DNA of 64,000 bases from Methylobacterium sp. WL1 (GTDB lineage: Bacteria; Pseudomonadota; Alphaproteobacteria; Rhizobiales; Beijerinckiaceae): assembly GCF_008000895.1 (NCBI RefSeq), contig NZ_CP042823.1, positions 186,001-250,000 on the forward strand. The letters run 5' to 3'. Position 1 is the first letter of the stretch. Every line of letters begins with the position of its first letter. The position numbers and the translations under genes are program-made. Of this stretch, positions 1 through 8,942 are shown piece by piece. The notes under the pieces were generated by a model, which did not search any database, was not told where the DNA came from, and saw only the letters and a list, made by a program, of their open reading frames with translations.

Positions 1-265
1 AGGTCGCGAGCAGGACCTGCGCCACGGCAGCCACGAAGGCTTCCGCATTCAGGGACGGGTTCTTGACCGCCGTCACGTTGACGATGTTCTTCACGCTGTC
101 CGTGGCGATGCAGGCCCGGTTGTCGCCCCGTGTCCAGGCGTCCTCGAATCGCCCGGTCAGGATCACGGACAGCGTCAGCTCCCGCGGCACATGGTGGTCG
201 CCGGACCGGGTCAGCCGCAGGACACGGACCCGATCCTTGCCATACCGCGATGCTGTCAGAGCCAT
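1..265 (-). CDS. Urate oxidase (uricase), N-terminal 88 residues, cut by the window edge
   Basis: Reading leftward from an ATG at 265 gives an open frame to the window edge. It has the uricase N-terminal pattern: YGK at residues 8-10 (the Lys belongs to the catalytic pair in the family), then DNRACIATDSVKN at about 58-70, matching the conserved DNR..ATDS.KN segment that carries the catalytic Thr. GGAG lies 6 bases upstream of the ATG. Cofactor-free urate oxidase converts urate to 5-hydroxyisourate in the cytoplasm. Its neighbour, transcribed divergently, is a xanthine dehydrogenase-type operon that would supply urate, which supports the call. The C-terminal part lies outside the window, so integrity cannot be judged. 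Confidence 0.85.
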   Translation of the reverse strand, partial: MALTASRYGKDRVRVLRLTRSGDHHVPRELTLSVILTGRFEDAWTRGDNRACIATDSVKNIVNVTAVKNPSLNAEAFVAAVAQVLLAT

Positions 266-409
266 GATGATCTCCGAGAGGATGTTCGAAGCGTGAGCTT
301 AGGACCGGAGGCGCCGTATCTCTACCGAGTCCCTTGACCGACTCGGCACATCGGCCGGCATATGGTGCGGTCGAGCGTCATCGGCGCGACCCACGGACAT
401 GGAGGGCGT

Positions 410-1237
410 GTGGACCTCAACACGATCGAGACCGTCCTCCGCCCGAACGCGCGCGCCGAGCTGCCGAATTGGCAGGATGGCGACGCCTGTCTGGCCGGTG
501 GAACCTGGCTGTTCTCGGAGCCGCAGCCGACGACGCGGCGTCTCATCGACCTGACATCGCTCGGCTGGTCGCCGCATACCGTTGGTTCCGACGGCGTGAC
601 GCTGGCGGCGACCTGCACCATCGCCCAGCTCGACCGGCTGGAACTGCCGGCGAACTGGATTGCGGCTCCCCTGGTCGGGCAATGCTGCCGGGCCCTGCTG
701 GGGTCGTTCAAGATTTGGAACGTCGCGACGGTCGGCGGCAACCTGTGCATGGCGCTGCCCGCCGGGCCCATGACCGCGCTGGCCGCCGCTCTCGAGGCGA
801 CCTGCGTGGTCTGGGCGCCGGACGGTGGCGAGCGTCGTCTGCCGGTCACGGAGTTCGTCCTCGGGCCGCAGCGGAATGCCCTGCAGCCGGGGGAGATCCT
901 GCGCAACGTGATCATCCCGGCCGCGGCTCTGATGCGCCGGACCGCGTTCCGGCGCATCAGCCTGAGCCCGAACGGCCGTTCCGGGGCGCTGCTGATCGGA
1001 ACCAGGGGATCCGACGGCGCCTTCGCGCTCACCGTCACCGCCTCGATCCGCCGACCCCTGCGCCTCACCTTCGCCGGCCTGCCGGATAGCCGGCAGCTTG
1101 CACGGGCGCTTGATGCCGCGATCCCGGACGACCTCTGGTACGACGACGTCCACGGCCGACCGGATTGGCGCGCGCACATGACCCGCCACCTCGCGGAGGA
1201 AATCCGCGACGCGCTGGCCGACGAGGCTGCGGCATGA
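410..1237 (+). CDS. FAD-binding subunit of a xanthine dehydrogenase-family molybdenum hydroxylase
   Basis: This is a 275-residue FAD subunit (CoxM/XdhB-like) that passes electrons from the Fe-S clusters to FAD/NAD. It shows an AGGT motif at about 29-32 and TVGGN at about 107-111, the two flavin-binding loops of the family. I chose GTG 410 because GGAGG ends 4 bases upstream and the following residues (VDLNTIETV) fit a family N-terminus; an ATG at 362 in the same frame would add 16 residues with no good ribosome binding site. The stop overlaps the next ATG (ATGA at 1234), so the subunits are translationally coupled. The loop after TVGGN lacks the Asp often seen there. Substrate is inferred to be xanthine/hypoxanthine from the uricase and permease neighbours. 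Confidence 0.85.
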   Translation: MDLNTIETVLRPNARAELPNWQDGDACLAGGTWLFSEPQPTTRRLIDLTSLGWSPHTVGSDGVTLAATCTIAQLDRLELPANWIAAPLVGQCCRALLGSFKIWNVATVGGNLCMALPAGPMTALAAALEATCVVWAPDGGERRLPVTEFVLGPQRNALQPGEILRNVIIPAAALMRRTAFRRISLSPNGRSGALLIGTRGSDGAFALTVTASIRRPLRLTFAGLPDSRQLARALDAAIPDDLWYDDVHGRPDWRAHMTRHLAEEIRDALADEAAA

Positions 1238-3966
1238 GATTCACCGTCAACGGCCACGCGCATGCCGGCGAGCCGCGACCCGGCCAGTGCCTGCGCACCT
1301 ACCTGCGCGAGTCCGGCTGGTACGGCGTCAGGAAGGGGTGTGACGCCGGCGATTGCGGCGCCTGCACGGTCCATCTCGATGGCGAGCCGGTGCATAGCTG
1401 CCTGGTCCCGGCCTTCCGCGCGGAGGGCCGCAGCGTCACCACCATCGAGGGTCTAGCCGGTCCCTGCCGTCCCGGCGATTCGACGCCCGACGCGATCCAT
1501 CCGGTGCAGGCCGCGTTCCTCGCGGCCCAAGGCTTCCAGTGCGGTTTCTGCACGTCGGGCATGATCATGACCGCCGCGACCCTGAACCAGGGGCAGAAGC
1601 AGGACCTCGGCACGGCCCTGAAAGGGAACCTGTGCCGCTGCACCGGATACCGTGCCATCCGGGATGCCATCGGCGGGATCGCCCATCGCGATGTCGCCGG
1701 GGAGGGGGACCCGATCGGCCGGAACCTGCCGGCCCCGGCTGCGCCCCTGGTGGTGACCGGGCGGGCGCGCTTCACCCTCGACGCGCCGCCGAAGGGCGCG
1801 CTGCACGTGAAGGTACTCCGCTCGCCGCATGCCCATGCCCGCATCGTCGCGATCGACACCGCGGAAGCAAGCGCCGTCCCGGGGGTCGTCGTGGTGCTAA
1901 CCCACGCGGATGCGCCGCAGCAGGCGTTCTCCACTGGCCGCCACGAAGACCCGCGCGACGACGCCGCCGACACGCGGGTCCTCGATTCGGTGATGCGGTT
2001 CGTCGGCCAGCGGGTCGCGGCGGTCGTGGCCGAAACCGAGGCCGCCGCGGAGGCCGGCTGCCGGGCTCTGCACGTCACCTACGAACTGCGACCGGCCCTC
2101 CTCGATCCCGCTCTGGCCCTCGCCGGGGATGCCCCGATCATCCACGATCCGGGGGACCGGCCCGGCGCCGACGCGCCTCCGCTGGCGCGCCATCCGAACC
2201 TGGCTGCGGAGGTGCATGGCCAGATCGGTGACGTGGATGCGGGCTTCGCCGAGGCCGATGTCGTCTATGCGGAGACGTTCCAATCACAACGGGTCCAGCA
2301 CGTCGCCCTGGAGACGCACGGCACCGTCGGGTGGCGCGGCCCCGATGGGCGCCTGACGCTGCGCACCAGCAGCCAGGTGCCATTCCTGACCCGCGACGCC
2401 CTATGCGACCTGTTCGGACTCGAACGGAACACGGTGCGGGTGCTGTGCGGCCGGGTCGGCGGCGGTTTCGGTGGCAAGCAGGAGATGCTGACCGAGGATC
2501 TGGTCACGCTCGCGATCCTGCGCACCGGCCGGCCAGTGGTTTGGGAGCTGACCCGCGAGGAGCAGTTCATCGCGACCACCACCCGCCACCCGATGCAGGT
2601 CGCCGTGAAGGTCGGCGCCCGCCGGGACGGGCGGCTCACGGCGATCAGCCTCGACGTGCTCTCCGATACCGGCGCCTACGGCAACCATGCCGGCGGCGTG
2701 ATCCACCACGGCTGCAACGAGGTGCTGGCCGCCTATACCTGCCCGAACAAGCGGGTCGACGGCCGTGCCGTCTTCACCAACACGGTGCCGTCGGGCGCCT
2801 TCCGGGGCTACGGGCTGAGCCAGACGATCTTCGCCGTCGAATCGGCCCTCGACGAAGTCGCCCGCTCGCTCGGGATCGACCCGTTCGCGTTGCGCCGGAT
2901 CAACGCCGTCCGTCCGGGCGACCCGATGGTGTCGAATAGCCTGGAGCCGCACGACGTGGTCTTCGGCAGCTACGGACTCGACCAATGCCTCGATCGTGCT
3001 GAGGAGGCCCTGCGCGCCGATCCGGGGCCGGAACCCGAGCCCGGCTGGCGGGCCGGCACCGGCATGGCGATGGCCATGATCGACACGATCCCGCCCCGCG
3101 GCCACCATGCCGACGCGCGGGTGAGCCTGGACCCGGACGGCAGGTTCACCGTGCGGGTCGGCACGGCCGAGTTCGGCAACGGCACCGCCACGGTCCATCG
3201 CCAGATCGCGGCCTCGGCCCTCTGCACTGCCCCCGATCGCGTCCGGATCGCGGGCGCCGATACCGACGCCGTCGACCACGACACCGGCGCCTACGGAAGC
3301 ACCGGCACCGTGGTCGCCGGCTTCGCGGTGCTCCGCGCGGCTGAGGCGCTGGCCGTGATGATCCGGGCGCGCGCGGCCGAGATGTCCGGTACGGAGGTCG
3401 ACGCATGCCGTCTGGACAGAGACGCCGTGGCGGTACCAGGCGGCTCCATCCCGCTCATGAGGATCGGGCCCCTCGAGGCTCGCGGCCGGGCCGATGGCAG
3501 CCCCCGTTCGGTGGCGTTCAACGTGCAAGCTTTCCGGGTGGCGGTCCACCCGATGAGCGGTGAAGTCCGCATTCTTCGGAGCGTCCACGCCGCCGACGCG
3601 GGCCGGGTGATCAATCCGATGCAATGTCGCGGGCAGGTCGAGGGCGGGATCGCGCAGGCGATCGGCGCTGCCCTGTACGAGGATTTCTCCATCGACGCCT
3701 GGGGCCGGGTCGCCACCCGGACGCTGCGCGACTACCACATCCCGGCCTGCGCCGACGTTCCGGATACGCAAGTGCTGTTCGCCGAGACCCACGACAGCGT
3801 CGGGCCGCTCGGCGCGAAGTCGATGAGCGAGTCGCCCTTCAATCCGGTTGCGGCGGCTCTCAGCAACGCGATCCGCGACGCCACCGGGGCCCGGCTCACC
3901 GCGACACCCTTCGCGCCCGACAGGATCTTCCGCGCCACGATGACCGGCTGCGGCGGGGAGGGGTGA
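1234..3966 (+). CDS. Xanthine dehydrogenase-type subunit with fused 2Fe-2S and molybdopterin domains
   Basis: The 910-residue protein carries both redox modules that are separate chains in many bacteria. A plant-type 2Fe-2S domain has C36, C41, C44 and C56; the second 2Fe-2S domain has C103, C106, C134 and C136 (CGFC and CRC). From about residue 170 comes the molybdopterin domain, with GGGFGGKQE near 410-420, GAFRGYG (the substrate-site Arg of XDH) and GAKSMSES close to the C-terminus, where Glu at about 866 matches the catalytic base of xanthine dehydrogenases. The start at 1234 overlaps the stop of the FAD subunit, and its own stop overlaps the permease start. It likely hydroxylates hypoxanthine and xanthine to urate. 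A related purine or N-heterocycle hydroxylase is possible. Confidence 0.88.
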   Translation: MRFTVNGHAHAGEPRPGQCLRTYLRESGWYGVRKGCDAGDCGACTVHLDGEPVHSCLVPAFRAEGRSVTTIEGLAGPCRPGDSTPDAIHPVQAAFLAAQGFQCGFCTSGMIMTAATLNQGQKQDLGTALKGNLCRCTGYRAIRDAIGGIAHRDVAGEGDPIGRNLPAPAAPLVVTGRARFTLDAPPKGALHVKVLRSPHAHARIVAIDTAEASAVPGVVVVLTHADAPQQAFSTGRHEDPRDDAADTRVLDSVMRFVGQRVAAVVAETEAAAEAGCRALHVTYELRPALLDPALALAGDAPIIHDPGDRPGADAPPLARHPNLAAEVHGQIGDVDAGFAEADVVYAETFQSQRVQHVALETHGTVGWRGPDGRLTLRTSSQVPFLTRDALCDLFGLERNTVRVLCGRVGGGFGGKQEMLTEDLVTLAILRTGRPVVWELTREEQFIATTTRHPMQVAVKVGARRDGRLTAISLDVLSDTGAYGNHAGGVIHHGCNEVLAAYTCPNKRVDGRAVFTNTVPSGAFRGYGLSQTIFAVESALDEVARSLGIDPFALRRINAVRPGDPMVSNSLEPHDVVFGSYGLDQCLDRAEEALRADPGPEPEPGWRAGTGMAMAMIDTIPPRGHHADARVSLDPDGRFTVRVGTAEFGNGTATVHRQIAASALCTAPDRVRIAGADTDAVDHDTGAYGSTGTVVAGFAVLRAAEALAVMIRARAAEMSGTEVDACRLDRDAVAVPGGSIPLMRIGPLEARGRADGSPRSVAFNVQAFRVAVHPMSGEVRILRSVHAADAGRVINPMQCRGQVEGGIAQAIGAALYEDFSIDAWGRVATRTLRDYHIPACADVPDTQVLFAETHDSVGPLGAKSMSESPFNPVAAALSNAIRDATGARLTATPFAPDRIFRATMTGCGGEG

Positions 3967-5312
3967 TGGACGGCGTGCGCAAGGTGGCGATCCCGGCGCC
4001 CGGGCGGCCCGGCTTCCTGGAGCGCCGGTTCCGGCTCGCAGAGCACGGGACCACCGTGCGTACGGAGCTGCTCGCCGGCCTGACCACCTTCCTGACGATG
4101 GCCTACATCGTGTTCATCAATCCCAGCATCCTGGCCGATGCCGGCATGCCCAAGGGCGCGGTGTTCGTGGCGACCTGCCTGGTCGCGGCGCTCGGCTCGC
4201 TGGTGATGGGCCTGTACGCCAACTACCCGATCGCCCTGGCGCCCGGGATGGGGCTCAACGCCTACTTCGCCTACGTGGTCGTGCTCGGCATGGGCTTCAC
4301 CTGGCAGGCGGCGCTGGGCGCGGTGTTCATTTCCGGCCTCTGCTTCCTGGCCGTCACCCTGACGGGCCTCCGGGCGATCATCGTCGACGGCATCCCGCGC
4401 TCGATGCGGATCGCCCTCACGGTCGGGATCGGGTTGTTCCTGGCCGTCATCGCGCTCAAGAACGCCGGCATCGTGGCCGCCAGCCCGGCGACGTTCGTGA
4501 CCCTCGGCGACCTGCACAAGCCGAGCACGATGCTGGCGGTGATCGGCTTTCTGATCGTCGCCGCGTTGTCGGCCCGGAAGGTGAGGGCGGCGCTCCTCAC
4601 AAGCATCCTGACGGTCACGGTGCTGAGTTTCCTGGTCGCCGGCAACACGTTCCAGGGTGTCGTCTCGATGCCGCCCGCGATCGCCCCGACCCTGTTCGCG
4701 CTCGACCTCTCCGGCGCCGTGTCGGGCGGCCTGCTGCATGTCGTCCTGGTGCTGTTCCTGGTCGAGCTGTTCGATGCCACGGGCACCCTGATGGGAGTGG
4801 CGAGCCGTGCCGGATTGCTCACCAACGGCCGGATGCAACGCCTCGACCGCGCACTCCTGGCCGATTCCACCGCGATCTTCGTGGGCTCGCTCCTCGGCAC
4901 GTCGAGCACCACCGCCTACCTGGAAAGCGCCTCCGGGGTGGCCGAGGGCGGACGCACCGGCCTGACCGCCGCCACCGTGGCCGTGCTGTTCCTGGCCTCC
5001 CTGTTCTTCGCCCCGCTGGCCGGCGCGGTCCCGCCCTACGCCACTGCGCCGGCCCTGTTCTACGTCGCCTGCCTGATGCTCCGTGAGTTGGTCGACCTCG
5101 CCTGGGACGATTCAACCGAGGTGATTCCCGCCTGCGTGACCGCGCTGCTCATGCCGTTCACCTACTCGATCGCCACGGGCGTCGCCTTCGGCTTCATCAC
5201 CTACGCCGCGCTGAAGTTGCTCACCGGCCGCGCGCGCGAGGTGAAGCCGGTGGTGTGGGTGATCGCAGCGCTATTCCTGTTCAAGTTCTTTGAGACCGGC
5301 AGCGCGCATTGA
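3966..5312 (+). CDS. AzgA-like purine (adenine/guanine/hypoxanthine) permease, NCS2 superfamily
   Basis: The 448-residue polytopic inner-membrane protein has many hydrophobic helices and the AzgA-branch signatures PGMGLNAYFAY (about 88-98) and a GTSSTTAYLESASGVAEGG segment in the second half. The family are proton-coupled purine permeases. The ATG at 3966 shares one base with the preceding stop (TGATG), so it is the third gene of the xanthine dehydrogenase operon, as expected for uptake of the substrate. The longer frame running upstream is only a shadow of the previous gene. Which purine is carried cannot be read from the sequence. Confidence 0.9.
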   Translation: MDGVRKVAIPAPGRPGFLERRFRLAEHGTTVRTELLAGLTTFLTMAYIVFINPSILADAGMPKGAVFVATCLVAALGSLVMGLYANYPIALAPGMGLNAYFAYVVVLGMGFTWQAALGAVFISGLCFLAVTLTGLRAIIVDGIPRSMRIALTVGIGLFLAVIALKNAGIVAASPATFVTLGDLHKPSTMLAVIGFLIVAALSARKVRAALLTSILTVTVLSFLVAGNTFQGVVSMPPAIAPTLFALDLSGAVSGGLLHVVLVLFLVELFDATGTLMGVASRAGLLTNGRMQRLDRALLADSTAIFVGSLLGTSSTTAYLESASGVAEGGRTGLTAATVAVLFLASLFFAPLAGAVPPYATAPALFYVACLMLRELVDLAWDDSTEVIPACVTALLMPFTYSIATGVAFGFITYAALKLLTGRAREVKPVVWVIAALFLFKFFETGSAH

Positions 5313-5359
5313 AAACGTGCCGAGGAAAAAAACCGATCATAAGCGCGTGGCCGCCGACT

Positions 5360-5383
5360 AAACCGTCGCGAGATCGACGGTTT
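5360..5383. terminator. Hairpin between convergent permease and cyclase genes
   Basis: A perfect 9-bp stem (5360-5368 with 5375-5383) closes a 6-base loop. It has a short T run on the plus side and A's on the other side, and lies between two convergent genes. It could end transcription from either direction, though the T tract is short. Confidence 0.5.
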
Positions 5384-5543
5384 CGCTCATGCCTTCGAGA
5401 TGGTGTCGTGAAAAGGCCCGGCTTCATCGACCCGGATTGCAACGCCGAAGTCGCAGTTTGGCCCCGGGAAAAGTTCGGCGGACCAGTCGCCCTCGTTTCG
5501 CTGATCGTGCCCCGCCTGCCGCCGACAGGGGGTGCCCCGCACA

Positions 5544-6593
5544 TCACTGGCCGGATGGCGCTTCCGACCTCGGCATCGCCGAGTTTGTTCCGCGCGCCTT
5601 TGGAAAACACTCCGGGCGGATGGACAAACCGGTCCGCCGCCCGGTGTGAAGCGGAATCGCGAACAGGCGTAGGACGGTACAGGCTCCACGCACGGGCCTG
5701 ACGGCCATGAGCTGTCCCTCGCTGGACGTCGCCTCCTGCACCACAGCTTCTGATGCGAGGCAGCTGCAGGCGAGGGTGCGAGTCATCTGCTCCAGGCGAC
5801 GCGCCACGTTGACGGTGTCGCCGACCGCGGTGAACTCGACGCGTTCCGCCCCGATGGCGCCGACGAAAACCGGACCGCGGTGCAGTCCGATGCCGATGCG
5901 GACCGGCGGCAGACCCGTCTGCTCCCGTTCGCGGCTCCACTCCGACATGGCAGCAGCAAGCGCGCGGGCCGCCGCGACGGCGCGATCGGCATCCTCGGGC
6001 GCTGCATCCTCGGGCGCTGCTTGCGGCACGCCGAACACGGCCATGACCTCGTCGCCGACAAACTTGTCGACAAGGCCGCCCGCCGCCTCGATCGCCCGCG
6101 CGGCGCGGACCCGAAAGTCGGCGAGGAACGCTGCGACATCCCCAGGCGGCATAGTTTCGCAGAGATCGGTAAAACCGCAGATGTCGGCAAACAGCACCGT
6201 TGCCTCCTGCTCCCAACCTGCGCGCAGAGCGTTGGAATCGGTCTCGGCAACCCATCGGGCGACTGCAGGGGCGGCCAAGCGTGCGAGGTTGTCCCGTTGC
6301 TGCATCACCGTGCGGGCTGCGGAGCGCAGGCGCTGAACGCGCAGCGCGAGACACGTGGCGGCAAGCCCGGCGACGCCGAGCGCGACGGGTTCAGGCGCGG
6401 TCGCGGACGTCAGCCCCAGAACCAGTGGTATCGGCGCCACGGCGAGGAGCGGACCGTCCCATGCTGCGGCGGCAGTCCAGCCTCGGCGGAGGCTCTCGGC
6501 CCACTCAGCCCCCCGCCGCGCGGGACCCAGCCGGGACAAGGTGTCCACCCTCACGGCGGAAGTTTCCGAAAGGAACATCGCCGGCATCAGCAT
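5544..6593 (-). CDS. Class III adenylate/guanylate cyclase with N-terminal membrane segment
   Basis: The 349-residue protein has a hydrophobic N-terminal region (about 45-85, one or two membrane passes) followed by a cyclase homology domain. It keeps FADICGFT with the metal Asp at 137, VGDEVMAVFG with the second metal Asp at 181, RIGIGLHRG and a VGDTVNVARRLE helix. These are the features of an active class III cyclase making cAMP (or cGMP). A short duplicated APEDAAPEDA stretch follows the second metal site. The ATG overlaps the stop of the small gene upstream, so the two are probably co-transcribed. No sensor domain other than the membrane part is seen. ATP is inferred as substrate; the purine-selecting residues were not resolved by eye. 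Confidence 0.88.
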   Translation of the reverse strand: MLMPAMFLSETSAVRVDTLSRLGPARRGAEWAESLRRGWTAAAAWDGPLLAVAPIPLVLGLTSATAPEPVALGVAGLAATCLALRVQRLRSAARTVMQQRDNLARLAAPAVARWVAETDSNALRAGWEQEATVLFADICGFTDLCETMPPGDVAAFLADFRVRAARAIEAAGGLVDKFVGDEVMAVFGVPQAAPEDAAPEDADRAVAAARALAAAMSEWSREREQTGLPPVRIGIGLHRGPVFVGAIGAERVEFTAVGDTVNVARRLEQMTRTLACSCLASEAVVQEATSSEGQLMAVRPVRGACTVLRLFAIPLHTGRRTGLSIRPECFPKARGTNSAMPRSEAPSGQ

Positions 6594-6832
6594 CCCGAGC
6601 AGACGCGGCTGATGACGCGCTGTGCCCTGAGATGCTCACGCTCGACAGCGGGAGAACGCCAGTCCCGGCTCGTTCGGGACGAAAGGGGGACAGTGGTCGC
6701 GGCGAGGCTCGGCACGTCGGGCTGCGTGAAGCGTGGGGCCGGCTGCGATCGTACGGCGGTCGGGACCGACAGGGGCAAGAGAAGGGCTGCAATCGCCGCG
6801 CCCGCCGTGATTCTGGTCCGATGAGCGATCAT
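6587..6832 (-). CDS. Small exported protein of unknown function upstream of the cyclase
   Basis: An 81-residue frame starts with a typical signal peptide: positive MIAHRTRIT followed by the hydrophobic AGAAIAALLLPLSV, with likely cleavage after AVRSQ. The rest is short, rich in Ser/Thr/Arg and shows no known domain. Its stop lies inside an ATGCTGA overlap with the cyclase start, which supports it as a real co-translated gene. A longer reading from 6859 would place nine residues before the signal peptide and is less likely. Function unknown; it might be a periplasmic partner of the cyclase, but that is only context. Confidence 0.5.
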   Translation of the reverse strand: MIAHRTRITAGAAIAALLLPLSVPTAVRSQPAPRFTQPDVPSLAATTVPLSSRTSRDWRSPAVEREHLRAQRVISRVCSGC

Positions 6833-7153
6833 GGTTTCGTACTCCCGACAGTGAGGCATCAGGAGTGCGGCAGCTATCTTACGCCACGATTTCTTCGATC
6901 TGAATACTTATGACAGTGGAAATACGTAAAAACAGTTCCCGTCGCACGTACGCGCCGTAATCGATTTCAATTGTATTCGATTAGCATGTGCAAACACGCA
7001 TGACCGCACCCAGTCCGGTGGGTCAGGTGCGGTCGGACGCACCGTTGGAACGTCAGCCCGTCCCGCGGCAGCTCTCTGCGAGATCCAGTGTTCGATCCGG
7101 CGGCTCCGCGCACTCGGCCGCCGTCGTCCGTGATCACGGGCAGATTGTCGGGC
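6833..7153. other. Gene-free, locally AT-rich stretch with a CAATTG-centred palindrome
   Basis: No convincing gene on either strand. Bases 6880-6990 are much more AT-rich than the surroundings and probably hold the promoter of the leftward cyclase operon. The segment 6964-6977 (ATTTCAATTGTATT) fits the Agrobacterium vir-box consensus at all but one position. Confidence 0.4.
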
Positions 7154-7306
7154 TCACCGGCGCCGACGGTTCAAGCGGGATGCGTCAGGACAAGTCGAGC
7201 CCGACAGGACCACAACGTTGTGGCCACCGTCGACCAACAGGCGGGCGATACGCGAAATCGGATTGGAACGCCCCGCGGCTGGCTTCGCGCGAAGAAAAAC
7301 CTTCGT
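7154..7306 (-). pseudogene. Remnant of a GT1-family glycosyltransferase N-terminus
   Basis: On the minus strand, about 50 codons read KVFLRAKPAAGRSNPIS, then RIARLLVDGGHNVVVLSGS, before losing resemblance and stopping at 7154-7156. This matches the first beta-strand, the G-H-x-N-P loop and the LxxxGHxVxxxSG segment that open GT1 glycosyltransferases; the expected His of GHxNP is Arg here. Nothing of the rest of such an enzyme follows. It sits just downstream of the broken P450 gene in the same orientation, so it looks like the residue of a former P450-glycosyltransferase pair. The assignment rests on a short stretch read by eye. Confidence 0.4.
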
Positions 7307-7454
7307 CGGGCGCCCTTTGCGCGCCGGGAAGACGGCTGCCGTGCTGTCGCGACGGCAACCAGGAGCGAGGCCGGGGGCGGTCTGTCGGGGCGCAGCTGCG
7401 GAACGCGATCGACGCGGTTGCGCCTACCGTGGACGGCGGAGGCGGTAGGCCGCG

Positions 7455-8693
7455 CTAGGCGGCAACCCTCAGCGCATCGATGCGGCGGATACCGCTGTGG
7501 CCCTGAAGGACCGGCATCGCCCCGGTCATACGCAAGCGTGGGGCTAGGCGCGTCAGGGCGCCCAGGCCCTCTTCCAGTTCGATCCGCGCCAGGGCCTCGC
7601 CGATGCACCGGTGTGCGCCACCGCCGAAGACCGGATGCAGGCGTGGTAGGTCGGTGCGCCGGGTGTCGAACGTGTCGGGATGTGCGTAGACAGCCTCGTC
7701 CCGCAACGCCGACAGCGTCGAGAGCAGGATCAGGCTTCCGGCCGGCACGACATACCCGTCGAGGCGGATCTCCTCTCGGGCGACCCGCCCGGCGGACCCG
7801 ACGCTCGGCTCGTAGCGCAAGGATTCCGCCACCGCGGCGGGGATCAGGCTGGGATCTCCGCGCACCGCCGCCCATTGCTCCGGATGTTGCAGCAGCAGCG
7901 CCACCTGCATGGCGCCGGCGACACGGGTCGTATCAGTGCCGCCGATGATCATCTGCACGAGTTGAACGATCACCTCCTCGGGGGTGAGTTCACCCGCCGC
8001 CTCGGCTTCCGCGAGGAAACGCGTCAGGAAATCGTCCCGGGGCGCCGACCGGCGCGCCTCGAGAAGGGCCTGCACATAATCGTGAAGCGCGACCGCGGCC
8101 GCCTCGAGTTCCGGGATGTCTTCAGGTCCGAAGGTAAAGCTCAGCACCCTTTAGACTTCATAGGCGAGATGCGTGAAATGGGGGATGTCTTCACGCGGCA
8201 GGCCGAGGATTTCGGCGATGGTTTGGGCCGGGATCAGGGCGGAGTAACGCGCGACAAGGTCGATGTCCTCCTCCGGCATCCAGTCCTGGACGAGGCTCTC
8301 CGCGGCAGCGCGGATCCGCGAGCGCAGACCTTCGATGATCCGGGCCGCGAAGGTGCGAGTGAAGGGCGAGCGGCGCCGGCGATGCACCGCCCCGTTGGCG
8401 TTGAGCATACCGTGCGCGAAGATGTCGAACAGCGGGCCCTCCGGAATCCCGCGCGCCTTGGGATAGAGCGTCTCCGTCGCCTGGACACGAGGGTCGCGCA
8501 TCAGCAGATCGACATCGCGGGCGCGGAGGACGAGGAAGCCGGCGACCTCGTGACTGACGACGGGCAGCCGGGGTCGCCAGGTGCGGAACACCCCGTGCGG
8601 ATCGGCTTCCAACTCCGCCACCGTCAGAGTCGGAATGCCGATGGACGGCTCGGGGATGCCAGCGTCGAGCAGACTGTCTTCGGTACCGTTCAT
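7455..8693 (-). pseudogene. Cytochrome P450 interrupted by one in-frame TAA stop
   Basis: Two consecutive frames in the same phase make one complete bacterial P450 of about 411 residues. Residues 1-180 carry the N-terminal half up to helix G. Codon 181 is TAA (8151-8153). The frame then continues with RVLSFTFGPEDIP and all later landmarks: the I-helix GGTDTTR, the K-helix ESLR (ExxR) and the haem loop FGGGAHRCIGEA with its Cys ligand. No frameshift is present, so one base change would explain the stop; Ser (TCA) is a common residue there. A GTG at 8147 could restart translation but would give only the C-terminal part. The soluble class I type needs ferredoxin partners, none nearby. Substrate unknown; neighbours suggest secondary metabolism. 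Confidence 0.85.
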
Positions 8694-8942
8694 CCTGGGG
8701 ACCTCGCTGCTGAACTGCGCGAGAACCGTCGGAGGCCCGAGCTACCGGATGATTTCGGAAGCTCGTCCGATGGTTACGATCATAACATTCCGCGCCGCGG
8801 CCTGTGAGAAAGGACGCGCGAATGGCTCCGGTGTGCGCAGGAGCACGTCCAGTGCAGCGTGTTTCGTGCGTCAGAGACTCGGAAATCACGCCGTAACTTA
8901 GCCCTTCGAAAAAGCTGTCGCTTGGCAGAAGGAGAAGTCTTC

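Noticed and set aside
299..1395. Long frames on the minus strand opposite the xanthine dehydrogenase genes
   Set aside because: They are Arg/Ala/Gly-rich shadows caused by high GC; the plus-strand frames carry clear family motifs.
6988..7458. Plus-strand frame of 156 codons between the cyclase and P450 regions
   Set aside because: No ribosome site and skewed composition; the opposite strand holds the better glycosyltransferase remnant.
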